This document shows, in pieces, positions 1 through 5,621 of a stretch of DNA of 8,176 nucleotides. The notes under the pieces were generated by a model, which searched no databases, was not told where the DNA came from, and saw only the letters and a list, made by a program, of their open reading frames with translations. This stretch comes from Chitinophagaceae bacterium (GTDB lineage: Bacteria > Bacteroidota > Bacteroidia > Chitinophagales > Chitinophagaceae): assembly GCA_025963615.1 (NCBI GenBank), contig JAOQAL010000586.1, forward strand, positions 1 to 8,176, read 5' to 3'. The position numbers and the translations under genes are program-made. Each line of letters begins with the position of its first letter. Position 1 is the stretch's first letter.

Positions 1-183
1 CAGCATGACGTCCATAATAATCAGGTCAAAAAATTCATACTATATTCCTTTTAATGAGGCATAGCCATCAAAGGCGGAAGTAATTTCATAACCTTCCAGT
101 TCAAGGTTTAGCTTAAGCGCTTCATGAAGATTTTCTTCATCTTCTACTAATAATATGGATGGTTTTTTATTATCGGGTATCAT
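1..183 (-). pseudogene. Response regulator receiver domain, 5' part, interrupted by an in-frame TAG
   Basis: This is the N-terminus of an OmpR-type response regulator, cut by the left window edge. Reading leftwards from the ATG at 183 gives the receiver start PSILLVEDEEN with the acidic pocket D15/E16, then LNLELEGYEITSAFDG. Codon 48 is TAG (positions 42-40). The same frame continues as YEFFDLIIMDVML, so the phospho-acceptor would be D58. Sequence on both sides of the TAG is good receiver sequence in one frame, so this is a single nonsense codon and not a frameshift. As read, translation stops at 47 residues, before D58 and before any DNA-binding domain. The gene follows the sensor kinase by 47 nt and is its expected partner; RprX/RprY-like pairs in Bacteroidota have this arrangement. 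Other genes here end in TAG (kinase, lpxD, epimerase, secreted protein), so TAG is a normal stop. Either a real inactivating mutation or a sequence error is possible. Confidence 0.75.
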
Positions 184-197
184 TTTGTTTTTCAGAA

Positions 198-225
198 CCG
201 TCAGACGGAGACCGCCAGACGGGAT
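198..225. repeat. GC-rich inverted/direct repeat between kinase stop and regulator start
   Basis: Two near-identical 11-mers, each close to a palindrome, lie 14 bp apart: CCGTCAGACGG at 198-208 and CCGCCAGACGG at 212-222. The first has perfect 5-bp arms around one base. The block is much richer in GC than its surroundings and begins within a few bases of the kinase stop codon. The 14-bp spacing is twice the 7-bp period seen in the repeats at 1696 and 1845. Confidence 0.6.
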
Positions 226-230
226 GTCGA

Positions 231-1226
231 CTATGTTTTAAAGGTCACGGTAAAATTACTGCCCGTAGGTATATTGTTTGTCACCAAAATGTCGGCATTA
301 TGGTATTGAGCAATAATTTTACACAGGTAAAGCCCGAGGCCTGTGCCCTGCGTTTTACGGGTCAATTCATTCCCGATGCGATAGAACCGTTCAAATATTT
401 TTGTTTTTTCTACTTCTGGTATTCCTTCCCCTTCATCAGCTATTGTCAATTGAACACTGCCATTCTTTTTCAGGATACAGGTAATTGGTTTTTCTTTTGG
501 TGAATACTTAATGGCGTTTTCAACCAGGTTATTGGTCAGCATTTGCAGTAAAAGAGTATCTCCTTTTACATCCATGTCAGCTTCAACGTCGGTAATAAAT
601 ATTCTTTCGGGGTACCTGTTCTGAAACTGGAGTATACAATCTTTAAAAAGATCTGATAAATCCAGTTCTTCCATGGCGGACTTGTATCCTTCTGCTTCCA
701 GTTGGGAAGACAGCAGGATATTATTGGTGAGTGAATTCAATCTTTCCGTTTCCACCAGTGTCATCCGGATCAATTTTTTCTGTTTTTCAGAATCCAGAGA
801 ATATTTCTGTAGTGTTTCAAGATTGAGTCTTGCAACCGAGATGGGTGTTTTTAATTCATGGGTTACAGCCATCATAAAATTTTCCTGTTGCTGGTGCAAT
901 TTAAACTGGCGGCGGGCTGCACGATAAACAAAGGCGGCCCCTACCAGAATAAGCAAAAAGAAAGTAACGCCTTCGCTAATAAATTTTATATTATTCCTCC
1001 GGTATCCCTCTTCAATTTTCGAAAGTTCATTTCTGTATAATTCCGGCGATGTTAAGCTATCGATGGTTGCAGTGAGTTGCCTTGTATTAAAATCCTTCAT
1101 CTGCTCATTCTGTCTTTCCAGTGAGATGAACCACCATACGAGCGCCGCAATGATATAAGAAAGTAGCAGCCAGTAAACTATTGTAATGCGGCGTACGCCT
1201 TTTTTCCCGGTATGCAACATGGTCAT
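231..1226 (-). CDS. Two-component sensor histidine kinase, inner membrane
   Basis: A 331-residue sensor kinase that should autophosphorylate on His and pass the phosphate to the regulator encoded just downstream. Membrane segments lie at about 14-36 and 85-101 and enclose a short periplasmic stretch of about 48 residues, too small for a PAS or Cache sensor fold. No HAMP domain is obvious. The HisKA box is VTHELKTP with phospho-acceptor H123. The ATPase domain has the N box around N233 and N237 (NLVENAIKYSP), G1 at 264-270 (DEGEGIP), the F box FERFYR at 278-283 and G2 GTGLGL at 294-299, so it looks catalytically complete. The start could be the ATG at 1226 or the one at 1220. The gene begins 17 nt after gldH on the same strand, suggesting co-transcription. 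The sensed signal cannot be told from sequence. It resembles Bacteroidota RprX-like kinases, but I do not assign that name. Confidence 0.93.
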   Translation of the reverse strand: MTMLHTGKKGVRRITIVYWLLLSYIIAALVWWFISLERQNEQMKDFNTRQLTATIDSLTSPELYRNELSKIEEGYRRNNIKFISEGVTFFLLILVGAAFVYRAARRQFKLHQQQENFMMAVTHELKTPISVARLNLETLQKYSLDSEKQKKLIRMTLVETERLNSLTNNILLSSQLEAEGYKSAMEELDLSDLFKDCILQFQNRYPERIFITDVEADMDVKGDTLLLQMLTNNLVENAIKYSPKEKPITCILKKNGSVQLTIADEGEGIPEVEKTKIFERFYRIGNELTRKTQGTGLGLYLCKIIAQYHNADILVTNNIPTGSNFTVTFKT

Positions 1227-1243
1227 TTAAAAAAGGAAATTTA

Positions 1244-1801
1244 TTATTTCTTTTCTACCCGCAGGCCCACATTCAAGACATTCTTCAACGGGTCTTCCCG
1301 CATGATCTGCTCCAATAAAAACTTATAGGTGCCGGCTTTAAATCGCCGGGGGTCCGTTAAAGCAATCCGATGTTCATAGATATCATCCATCCCCGTGCCC
1401 AGCCAGCCTTTGTCATTTGTGGCCAGTTGAAGTTCGTATCGTGCCTTATGAACCGTGTCGCCCGGCGGCTGAGAATAAAGATTGATCCAGAGATTATTAA
1501 AATTATATTTCTCCGTATGCCTAAAAGCCAGGAATAGCTGGTAAGAAGCTGTAGTATCTTTTATAGTAAAAGTAAACTCCGGTTTGTAATCACTGCTCCA
1601 GCTATGTTTGGGCATCGTAACATTTTTTTCATATAGATCAATGGTGGTGCATGAAACGAGGAAAAGAATGCAGGAGGTAAGAAGGAAGAAGGAGAGAGTT
1701 TGGAGTTTGGAGTTTGGAGTTTGGGACCTGCTTGTCCGGCAAGCAGCTTCGGCGTTTGATGTTCCAGTATTTAAAATAAAATTAATTAAGATGTGTTTCA
1801 A
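1244..1801 (-). CDS. gldH: Gliding motility lipoprotein GldH (start uncertain)
   Basis: The mature part matches the GldH lipoprotein family needed for Bacteroidota gliding: it begins CTTIDLYEKN and contains features such as FRHTEKYNFNNLWINL and the C-terminal PLKNVLNVGLRVEKK. A lipobox LVSC places the lipidated Cys at residue 51 of the longest reading, after a hydrophobic stretch (about 38-50), so the protein should be anchored in the envelope. The mature part is about 135 residues, normal for the family. The start is odd. There is no in-frame ATG or GTG before the lipobox, and the only near-standard in-frame start is TTG at 1801, giving a roughly 50-residue leader, long for a lipoprotein signal. 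Much of that leader is encoded by a hairpin and a 7-bp tandem repeat. A possible -7 element (TATTTTTG on the minus strand, 1825-1818) lies just upstream, without a clear TTG partner. The gene follows yicC after 106 nt and precedes the kinase. Confidence 0.8.
   Translation of the reverse strand: MKHILINFILNTGTSNAEAACRTSRSQTPNSKLQTLSFFLLTSCILFLVSCTTIDLYEKNVTMPKHSWSSDYKPEFTFTIKDTTASYQLFLAFRHTEKYNFNNLWINLYSQPPGDTVHKARYELQLATNDKGWLGTGMDDIYEHRIALTDPRRFKAGTYKFLLEQIMREDPLKNVLNVGLRVEKK
1696..1723. repeat. Four tandem 7-bp units (GAGTTTG) inside the gldH leader
   Basis: Four exact copies of GAGTTTG lie at 1696-1702, 1703-1709, 1710-1716 and 1717-1723. They fall in the N-terminal leader of the gldH frame (encoding about QTPNSKLQTL). 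Since 7 is not a multiple of 3, gain or loss of one unit would shift the frame between the TTG start and the lipobox. Confidence 0.9.
1728..1746. repeat. Perfect 7-bp inverted repeat beside the heptad array
   Basis: CTGCTTG (1728-1734) and CAAGCAG (1740-1746) form a perfect stem around a TCCGG loop. It sits 4 bp from the 7-bp tandem array and is also within the gldH leader. Hairpin and array together look like one composite intergenic repeat rather than native coding sequence. That reading is inference. Confidence 0.75.
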
Positions 1802-1844
1802 GCAATAAAATTTTTTACAAAAATAGGCTAAGGGAAGGAGAAAG

Positions 1845-1906
1845 TGCTGGATGCTAGATGCTGGATACTAGATGCTGGATACTAGATGCTGGATGCTGGA
1901 TGCTGG
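1845..1906. repeat. Tandem 7-bp array flush against the yicC stop codon
   Basis: Nine consecutive heptads run from 1845 to 1906 (the last lacks one base). Six are TGCTGGA or its truncated form, one is TGCTAGA and two are TACTAGA. The array ends one base before the yicC stop codon (1908-1910). It fills most of the gap between yicC and gldH. The variants are interleaved, suggesting decay or unit exchange after expansion. Confidence 0.92.
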
Positions 1907-1907
1907 C

Positions 1908-2783
1908 TTATAAAACATTCAATATTTGCTCTTTCGCTTTTTCGAGTTCATCCTTCATCAGTACTACGCATTTCTGGATGGTGGAGTCATACGCTTTGGC
2001 ACCAGTGGTATTGATTTCCCTGCCGATTTCCTGAAGAACGAAGGATAGCTTTTTCCCTTTAGATTCATCCTCTTCTGCCAGTATTGTTTTAAAATATTCG
2101 CAATGATTCTTTAACCGCACCTGCTCTTCACTGATGTCTATTTTCTCTATATAATATATAAGTTCCTGTTCAAGGCGGTTTGAATCATAATTTTCCTTTC
2201 CGACATTTTCTTCCAGCAGCCTGGTTATTCCTTCCCGGATTTTTTGCTGGCGCAGTGGTTCCAGTTTTATAACCTGCTCCTGCTGTATTGAAATATTGTC
2301 GATCCGTAAACGCAGATCTTCCTCCAGCGATTTGCCTTCTTTCAGACGATGCAGGTTCAGGTTTTCGATCGCGGTTAAAAGTACCTTTTTAAAATTAATC
2401 CATTCCTCATCCGTCAACGTTTCACTGGTGGGAATGATTACTTCCGGCAGTTTAACCAGGGTACTGAGAATATGCGATGAATCTAGATTTAATGCTTTGG
2501 ACAATTCTTCCAGTGGTTTATAGTAAGCCTTTGCAAGATTCACATTGATGCTGACAGGCCTCGCATTGCCGGTTTCTTTTAAACTGATCGTGCAATCCAC
2601 ACTGCCCCGGCCCAACTTATCGGAAAGGACCCGACGGATATCAAATTCAAGGGGTCTTAGGAAACCCGGCAGTTTCAATTGCAATTCAAATTGCTTTCCA
2701 TTCAACGATTTAATATCCACCTGGAAAGTTTTATCACCGACATTTTGTTCCGCTCTTCCAAAACCAGTCATTGATTTAAGCAT
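1908..2783 (-). CDS. yicC: YicC family protein (putative endoribonuclease)
   Basis: A 291-residue protein of the YicC family, cytoplasmic; the E. coli member is of similar length and has been described as an endoribonuclease. The N-terminus MLKSMTGFGRAE carries the family signature SMTGFG at 4-9, followed by the N-terminal domain (about 1-155) with DIKSLNGKQFELQLKLP at 23-39. The C-terminal DUF1732 region has DISEEQVRLKNHCEYF (216-231) and KGKKLSFVLQEIGREINTTGAKAYD (about 242-266), closely matching the family pattern. The ATG at 2783 is preferred over an upstream in-frame TTG at 2894, which would add 37 residues unlike any YicC N-terminus. In many Bacteroidota yicC is followed by gmk; here it is followed by a heptad array and gldH. 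Confidence 0.93.
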   Translation of the reverse strand: MLKSMTGFGRAEQNVGDKTFQVDIKSLNGKQFELQLKLPGFLRPLEFDIRRVLSDKLGRGSVDCTISLKETGNARPVSINVNLAKAYYKPLEELSKALNLDSSHILSTLVKLPEVIIPTSETLTDEEWINFKKVLLTAIENLNLHRLKEGKSLEEDLRLRIDNISIQQEQVIKLEPLRQQKIREGITRLLEENVGKENYDSNRLEQELIYYIEKIDISEEQVRLKNHCEYFKTILAEEDESKGKKLSFVLQEIGREINTTGAKAYDSTIQKCVVLMKDELEKAKEQILNVL

Positions 2784-2803
2784 GAAAAGTATTTTATTTC
2801 TAT

Positions 2804-2835
2804 TAAAGGTATCTAATGAACAGGTTTTAAAGCAA
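2804..2835 (-). promoter_or_regulatory. Candidate Bacteroidota-type promoter for yicC
   Basis: Read on the minus strand, TTG (2835-2833) is followed after 21 nt by TACCTTTA (2811-2804), which differs from the TAnnTTTG -7 consensus only in the last base. It lies about 20 nt before the chosen yicC ATG at 2783, supporting that start. Motif match only. Confidence 0.4.
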
Positions 2836-2910
2836 TTTTTATTTATTAAATCTATAAGGTTGGTAAAACCAGGTCGGGTAAAAGGATTGTCCAAAACCTG
2901 ACAGGTTGCG

Positions 2911-3016
2911 TAAAATAAAAGCCCCCGGAAAACCGGGGGCCTTAATATGTGGATGGGTTAGTAAGTACAGGGAATCAAATTCCCATCACAATATTATTAC
3001 TAATTTTTACTAACCA
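2911..3016 (-). ncRNA. Candidate small RNA with pseudoknot-like pairing and terminator
   Basis: The terminator at 2921-2940 reads leftwards but no protein gene lies upstream of it on that strand, so it probably ends a short untranslated transcript of about 100 nt. On the minus strand, GGTTAGTAA (3015-3007) can pair with TTACTAACC (2964-2956), a 9-bp stem enclosing a 6-bp hairpin, GGGAAT with ATTCCC around TTG (2984-2970). A further segment, GTGATGGG (2989-2982), can pair with CCCATCCAC (2957-2949) with one bulge. That pairing crosses the 9-bp stem, so the RNA may form a pseudoknot or switch between folds. No clean TAnnTTTG promoter lies upstream; the T-rich stretch near 3015-3025 is only loosely similar. 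I do not recognise a known RNA family. Confidence 0.45.
2921..2940 (-). terminator. Strong intrinsic terminator, leftward
   Basis: An 8-bp GC-only stem, GCCCCCGG with CCGGGGGC, closes an AAAA loop. On the minus strand it is followed by TTTTATTTTA, a good U-tract; on the plus strand it is followed by CTTAATATG, which is poor. It lies upstream of the yicC start, so it does not terminate yicC but insulates it from a transcript coming from the right. Confidence 0.7.
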
Positions 3017-3036
3017 AAAAAATATTTGAATAAATT

Positions 3037-3067
3037 TTATTCACATTTTTTTATTATCTGTGGATAA
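3037..3067. promoter_or_regulatory. Pair of opposed DnaA-box matches
   Basis: TTATTCACA at 3037-3045 (+) fits the relaxed consensus TTWTNCACA. At 3059-3067 the minus strand reads TTATCCACA, the exact high-affinity box. They face each other across 13 bp, next to the most AT-rich part of the window. A one-mismatch box (TTATCCATA on the minus strand) lies at 3243-3251. Binding by DnaA is inference. Confidence 0.4.
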
Positions 3068-3269
3068 TGACTGTTCTATTGTCTATTCAATAAATCAGAT
3101 CCGCCTGTTGTTGTCGTAAAAAAAAATCCCGCTGAAAATTATTCCATCTTATGAAATGCTTGCTGCATCAATGTCTCCATTGAATGAGTTTATCGTATGT
3201 AATGAAATTTATTCAATCCGGTTCATTATCTGGTCATTGATTATGGATAAAAAAACCGGTCATTTACCG

Positions 3270-3285
3270 TCAAAACATGTTTTGA
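3270..3285. promoter_or_regulatory. 16-bp perfect palindrome upstream of lpxD
   Basis: TCAAAACATGTTTTGA is a perfect 16-bp palindrome with no spacer. It lies about 60 bp upstream of the lpxD -33 element. Such dyads are typical operator sites for dimeric regulators, but no regulator gene of the matching kind is visible here. Confidence 0.4.
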
Positions 3286-3346
3286 AACTTTTTTTTGCAA
3301 AATTCGATAATCCGCTGTTTTAACGTTGCATTTGCTATATAAGCTG

Positions 3347-3380
3347 TTTGCAAAGACAAACATCAGGGTAATTACCTTTG
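3347..3380 (+). promoter_or_regulatory. Bacteroidota-type promoter of lpxD
   Basis: TTTG at 3347-3350 is followed after 22 nt by TACCTTTG at 3373-3380, an exact match to the TAnnTTTG -7 element. Transcription would start near 3387, about 9 nt before the ATG at 3396, leaving almost no leader. A 6-bp inverted repeat (TGTTTG 3345-3350, CAAACA 3357-3362) overlaps the upstream element and could be an operator. Confidence 0.6.
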
Positions 3381-3395
3381 CATAAATTTATTGTT

Positions 3396-4343
3396 ATGCG
3401 GTTTGAAAAACCTGTTCCGGTAAAATGGATTGCTGAATTTACAGAAGCTGAATTGCTGGGTAATGCACTTGGAAATGCAACCGGCATCAATGAAATACAT
3501 AAAGTAGAGCGGGGTGATATTGTATTTGTCGATCACCCCAAGTACTATGCTACCTGTATTAATTCGGCCGCTGATTTCATTATTATCAATAAAGAAACAG
3601 TTATTCCGGATGGTAAGGCGTTGCTGGTTGTCAATGATCCTTTTGAAGCATATTTAAAACTGGTCAACCACTTTCGTCCTTTTACCCCCTCCATGAAAAC
3701 GTTCAGTGATACGGCCAGCATCGGTCATGGAACGGTTGTTATGCCGAATACCTTTATAGGCAACCATGTCATAATTGGAGATAATTGTATCATTCAGCCG
3801 AATGTCACCATTATGGATCATTGCATTATCGGAAATAATGTAACCATTCAACCCGGCACCGTCATTGGTAGTGATGCCTTTTATTATAATAAGAAAACAA
3901 ACAGGGATGTTCATTATAAAAAAATGACAAGTTGTGGCCGGGTGATCATTGAAGATTTTGTTGAATTAGGGGCGGGCTGCACCATTGATCGCGGCGTAAG
4001 TGGTGACACCATTATAGGCGCCGGCACCAAGCTGGACAATATGGTCCATATCGGTCATGACACAACCATTGGTAAAAACTGTTTACTGGCTGCACAGGTT
4101 GGTATCGCGGGCGCTACGGTTATTGAAGATAATGTGATACTCTGGGGACAGGTTGGTGTAAGCAAGACATTAACCATTGGCAAAGGAGCTGTGCTGTATG
4201 CGCAGAGTGGTGTACCAGCTTCCCTGGAAGGTGGTAAAAACTATTTTGGTTCACCAGCCGTTGAGGCGAAAGAAAAAATGAAAGAATTAGTTTGGATAAA
4301 ACGCATACCCGAGTTGTGGAAGAAGATTTCGGAGAAGAAGTAG
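3396..4343 (+). CDS. lpxD: LpxD-type UDP-3-O-acylglucosamine N-acyltransferase
   Basis: A 315-residue LpxD family protein. LpxD transfers a 3-hydroxyacyl chain from acyl carrier protein to the amino group of UDP-3-O-acylglucosamine, the third step of lipid A synthesis, in the cytoplasm. The N-terminal uridine-binding-type domain (about 1-95, with ERGDIVFVDHPKYY) is followed by a left-handed beta helix of hexapeptide repeats (about 105-265; IGDNCI, IGNNVT, IGAGTK, IGKNCL). The His of HIGHD (H221) aligns with the catalytic His of LpxD. The C-terminus ends in a charged helix. The ATG at 3396 is used because an upstream TTG at 3378 lies inside the promoter. The sequence is more diverged than the usual Bacteroidota LpxD of about 345 residues, and no lpxA, lpxC or fabZ is next to it, so it may be a second LpxD-like paralog with a different acyl or sugar substrate. 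Confidence 0.85.
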   Translation: MRFEKPVPVKWIAEFTEAELLGNALGNATGINEIHKVERGDIVFVDHPKYYATCINSAADFIIINKETVIPDGKALLVVNDPFEAYLKLVNHFRPFTPSMKTFSDTASIGHGTVVMPNTFIGNHVIIGDNCIIQPNVTIMDHCIIGNNVTIQPGTVIGSDAFYYNKKTNRDVHYKKMTSCGRVIIEDFVELGAGCTIDRGVSGDTIIGAGTKLDNMVHIGHDTTIGKNCLLAAQVGIAGATVIEDNVILWGQVGVSKTLTIGKGAVLYAQSGVPASLEGGKNYFGSPAVEAKEKMKELVWIKRIPELWKKISEKK

Positions 4344-4364
4344 TGGTTCGGTTTGTCGGTTTGA

Positions 4365-4421
4365 ACCACGGAGGCAGGGAGGCACGGAGATACACAGGGA
4401 ATTTAGAGTTTAGAAGTTTAG
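4365..4421. repeat. Short-period repeat cluster downstream of lpxD
   Basis: Units of 8 bp run from 4365: ACCACGGA, GGCAGGGA, GGCACGGA, then a degenerate GATACACA. These are followed by ATTTAGA, GTTTAGA and a shifted AGTTTAG (4401-4421), of about 7-bp period. The cluster starts about 20 bp after the lpxD stop. Separate inverted pairs link it to the end of the gap: GTTTAGAAG (4408-4416) with CTTCTAAAC (4487-4495), and CAGAAGCC (4434-4441) with GGCTTCTG (4497-4504). These two pairings cross each other. Confidence 0.65.
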
Positions 4422-4506
4422 GGTTTCCGAAAACAGAAGCCCTTCTCAATTTATCGGAGGGTTCGATGAACTTTTGAACGAATAAACTTCTAAACCGGCT
4501 TCTGAA

Positions 4507-5583
4507 CTAATCAGGTGTATAATCATACGGTAATTGATCCGCTAAATTTTTCCAGCTCCAGTAGCCCTGGTTGATCCAGTCTTTCTGATCTGAATAATAA
4601 CCATTGTCTTTAATACCAATGGTATTCAGTAGTTCAATGTAAGAAATCTGGGTGCCTACATTTTTCGGCAGGTTGAACTTCTTTAGATATTCCGCCTCGG
4701 GTTTCGCCTTCATGTAGGTAACACTGAATTTGCGGGGATAATCCAATTCGGCCTCATTGGTACTGTCAATGAAAGCATAGTATAATGTATCGTAAGGATT
4801 GGTTATGCGGTTAAATTTCATATCATCTCTTTCATCCAGTAAATCAATCAGGAATCCATTTTCCTGTAAGGTGCTGTCGTAATAGGAGCGCACAAAATGA
4901 AGTTTGGAGCCATTATATGTTTTTGCCCGGGCCACTATCCAGTTTTGTTTTACAGCGTCGGTTGTGTCCACCTCGGAATAGAGACAATAACCCCGATATA
5001 AACTAATATCGGTTTTGTATTGATAAATAAATGAATCAAGTTGGTAACGCATATTATAGCCCAATGCCTTATTGCTTATAAGTAATGGCTCCGAGGCAAG
5101 TACCCGTAACTTGTTACTTTTTTTCAGGAAATAAAATTTCAGTGCTTCCGGATTTTGTAAAACACATTTGGCCGCATTTGGTGTAGTGCCGATGAAATTA
5201 TCAATGAAGAAGCTGCCGTATTTCTGCCAGCCGTCCGGCACTTCGTTGCTGCTTTTAATAACCACTTCGCTCATGCTTTTATCTTCCTTGATCATTTCAA
5301 GTTCCAGTTTATTCGTTTCACTGCTGTTGATCCGCACCTGTTTGGTTTGATATCCTGTGTATGAAATAATCAGTTCATAACCCCCGGACTTCAGTGATAA
5401 GGAGAATTCGCCCTGTTTGTTGGTGATGGTCCCAATGGTAGTATTCTGGCAAAACACAGAGGCCCCTGCCAATGGCTCTTTGCTTGCTGAATCCAGTATT
5501 TTACCGGAAACCGAAAATTGCGCGGAAACAGAAACGGAGCATAAAATGAATATTGCTGAAAAAAAAGTCGTAGATAACTTCAT
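4507..5583 (-). CDS. Secreted protein with carboxypeptidase-regulatory-like domain
   Basis: A 358-residue exported protein. Residues 1-21 are a Sec signal peptide (hydrophobic core 7-19, likely cut after SVSA-21, leaving Gln first). Residues 23-97 form a CarboxypepD_reg-like beta-sandwich (VSGKILDSASKEPLAGASVFCQ, TITNKQGEFSLSL, ELIISYTGYQTKQV), the module found at the N-terminus of SusC/TonB-dependent receptors. Here no plug or beta-barrel follows. The remaining 260 residues, with IGTTPNAAKCVLQNPEALKF and the conserved-looking end WSWKNLADQLPYDY, resemble a family of Bacteroidota proteins carrying the same module whose role is unknown; part of it recalls the start of DUF5686 proteins. It has no lipobox and no T9SS C-terminal domain that I can see. 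It begins 38 nt after the epimerase stop. A weak -7 candidate (TATCTTTT, 5609-5602) is present. The function is not known. Confidence 0.85.
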   Translation of the reverse strand: MKLSTTFFSAIFILCSVSVSAQFSVSGKILDSASKEPLAGASVFCQNTTIGTITNKQGEFSLSLKSGGYELIISYTGYQTKQVRINSSETNKLELEMIKEDKSMSEVVIKSSNEVPDGWQKYGSFFIDNFIGTTPNAAKCVLQNPEALKFYFLKKSNKLRVLASEPLLISNKALGYNMRYQLDSFIYQYKTDISLYRGYCLYSEVDTTDAVKQNWIVARAKTYNGSKLHFVRSYYDSTLQENGFLIDLLDERDDMKFNRITNPYDTLYYAFIDSTNEAELDYPRKFSVTYMKAKPEAEYLKKFNLPKNVGTQISYIELLNTIGIKDNGYYSDQKDWINQGYWSWKNLADQLPYDYTPD

Positions 5584-5621
5584 AGCCCGGAATTAGTGAA
5601 TAAAAGATACAATTCTGTAAA

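Larger units (their letters stand above)
2784..3395. other. 612-bp non-coding gap between divergent yicC and lpxD
   Basis: No convincing protein gene is present on either strand. From left to right the gap holds the yicC promoter candidate, a strong hairpin terminator reading leftwards, an RNA-like fold, an 87% A+T block (3001-3060 has 8 G/C in 60), two DnaA-box matches, scattered short inverted and direct repeats, a 16-bp perfect palindrome and the lpxD promoter. It is by far the largest gap in the window. Confidence 0.85.

Noticed and set aside
40..42. TAG read as an amino acid (recoded stop)
   Set aside because: Four other genes in the window end in TAG at sensible C-termini, and no recoding element is evident.
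159..503. Plus-strand open frame opposite the histidine kinase
   Set aside because: It overlaps a well-supported kinase on the other strand and its translation has no recognisable domain.
1845..1906. CRISPR array
   Set aside because: The units are contiguous 7-mers without spacers, and no cas gene is present.
2784..2894. N-terminal extension of yicC to an upstream in-frame TTG
   Set aside because: The extra 37 residues do not look like a YicC N-terminus (family begins near SMTGFG), the start would be TTG, and the stretch contains a promoter candidate.
2545..2901. Plus-strand open frame opposite yicC
   Set aside because: Shadow of yicC; composition is that of an antisense frame and no family pattern is visible.
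3168..3183. Inverted repeat TCAATG/CATTGA as a terminator
   Set aside because: The stem is AT-rich and only 6 bp, with no T-tract on either side.
3378..3395. Upstream TTG start for lpxD
   Set aside because: The TTG lies within the TACCTTTG -7 element, so it should precede the transcript start; the ATG at 3396 fits better.
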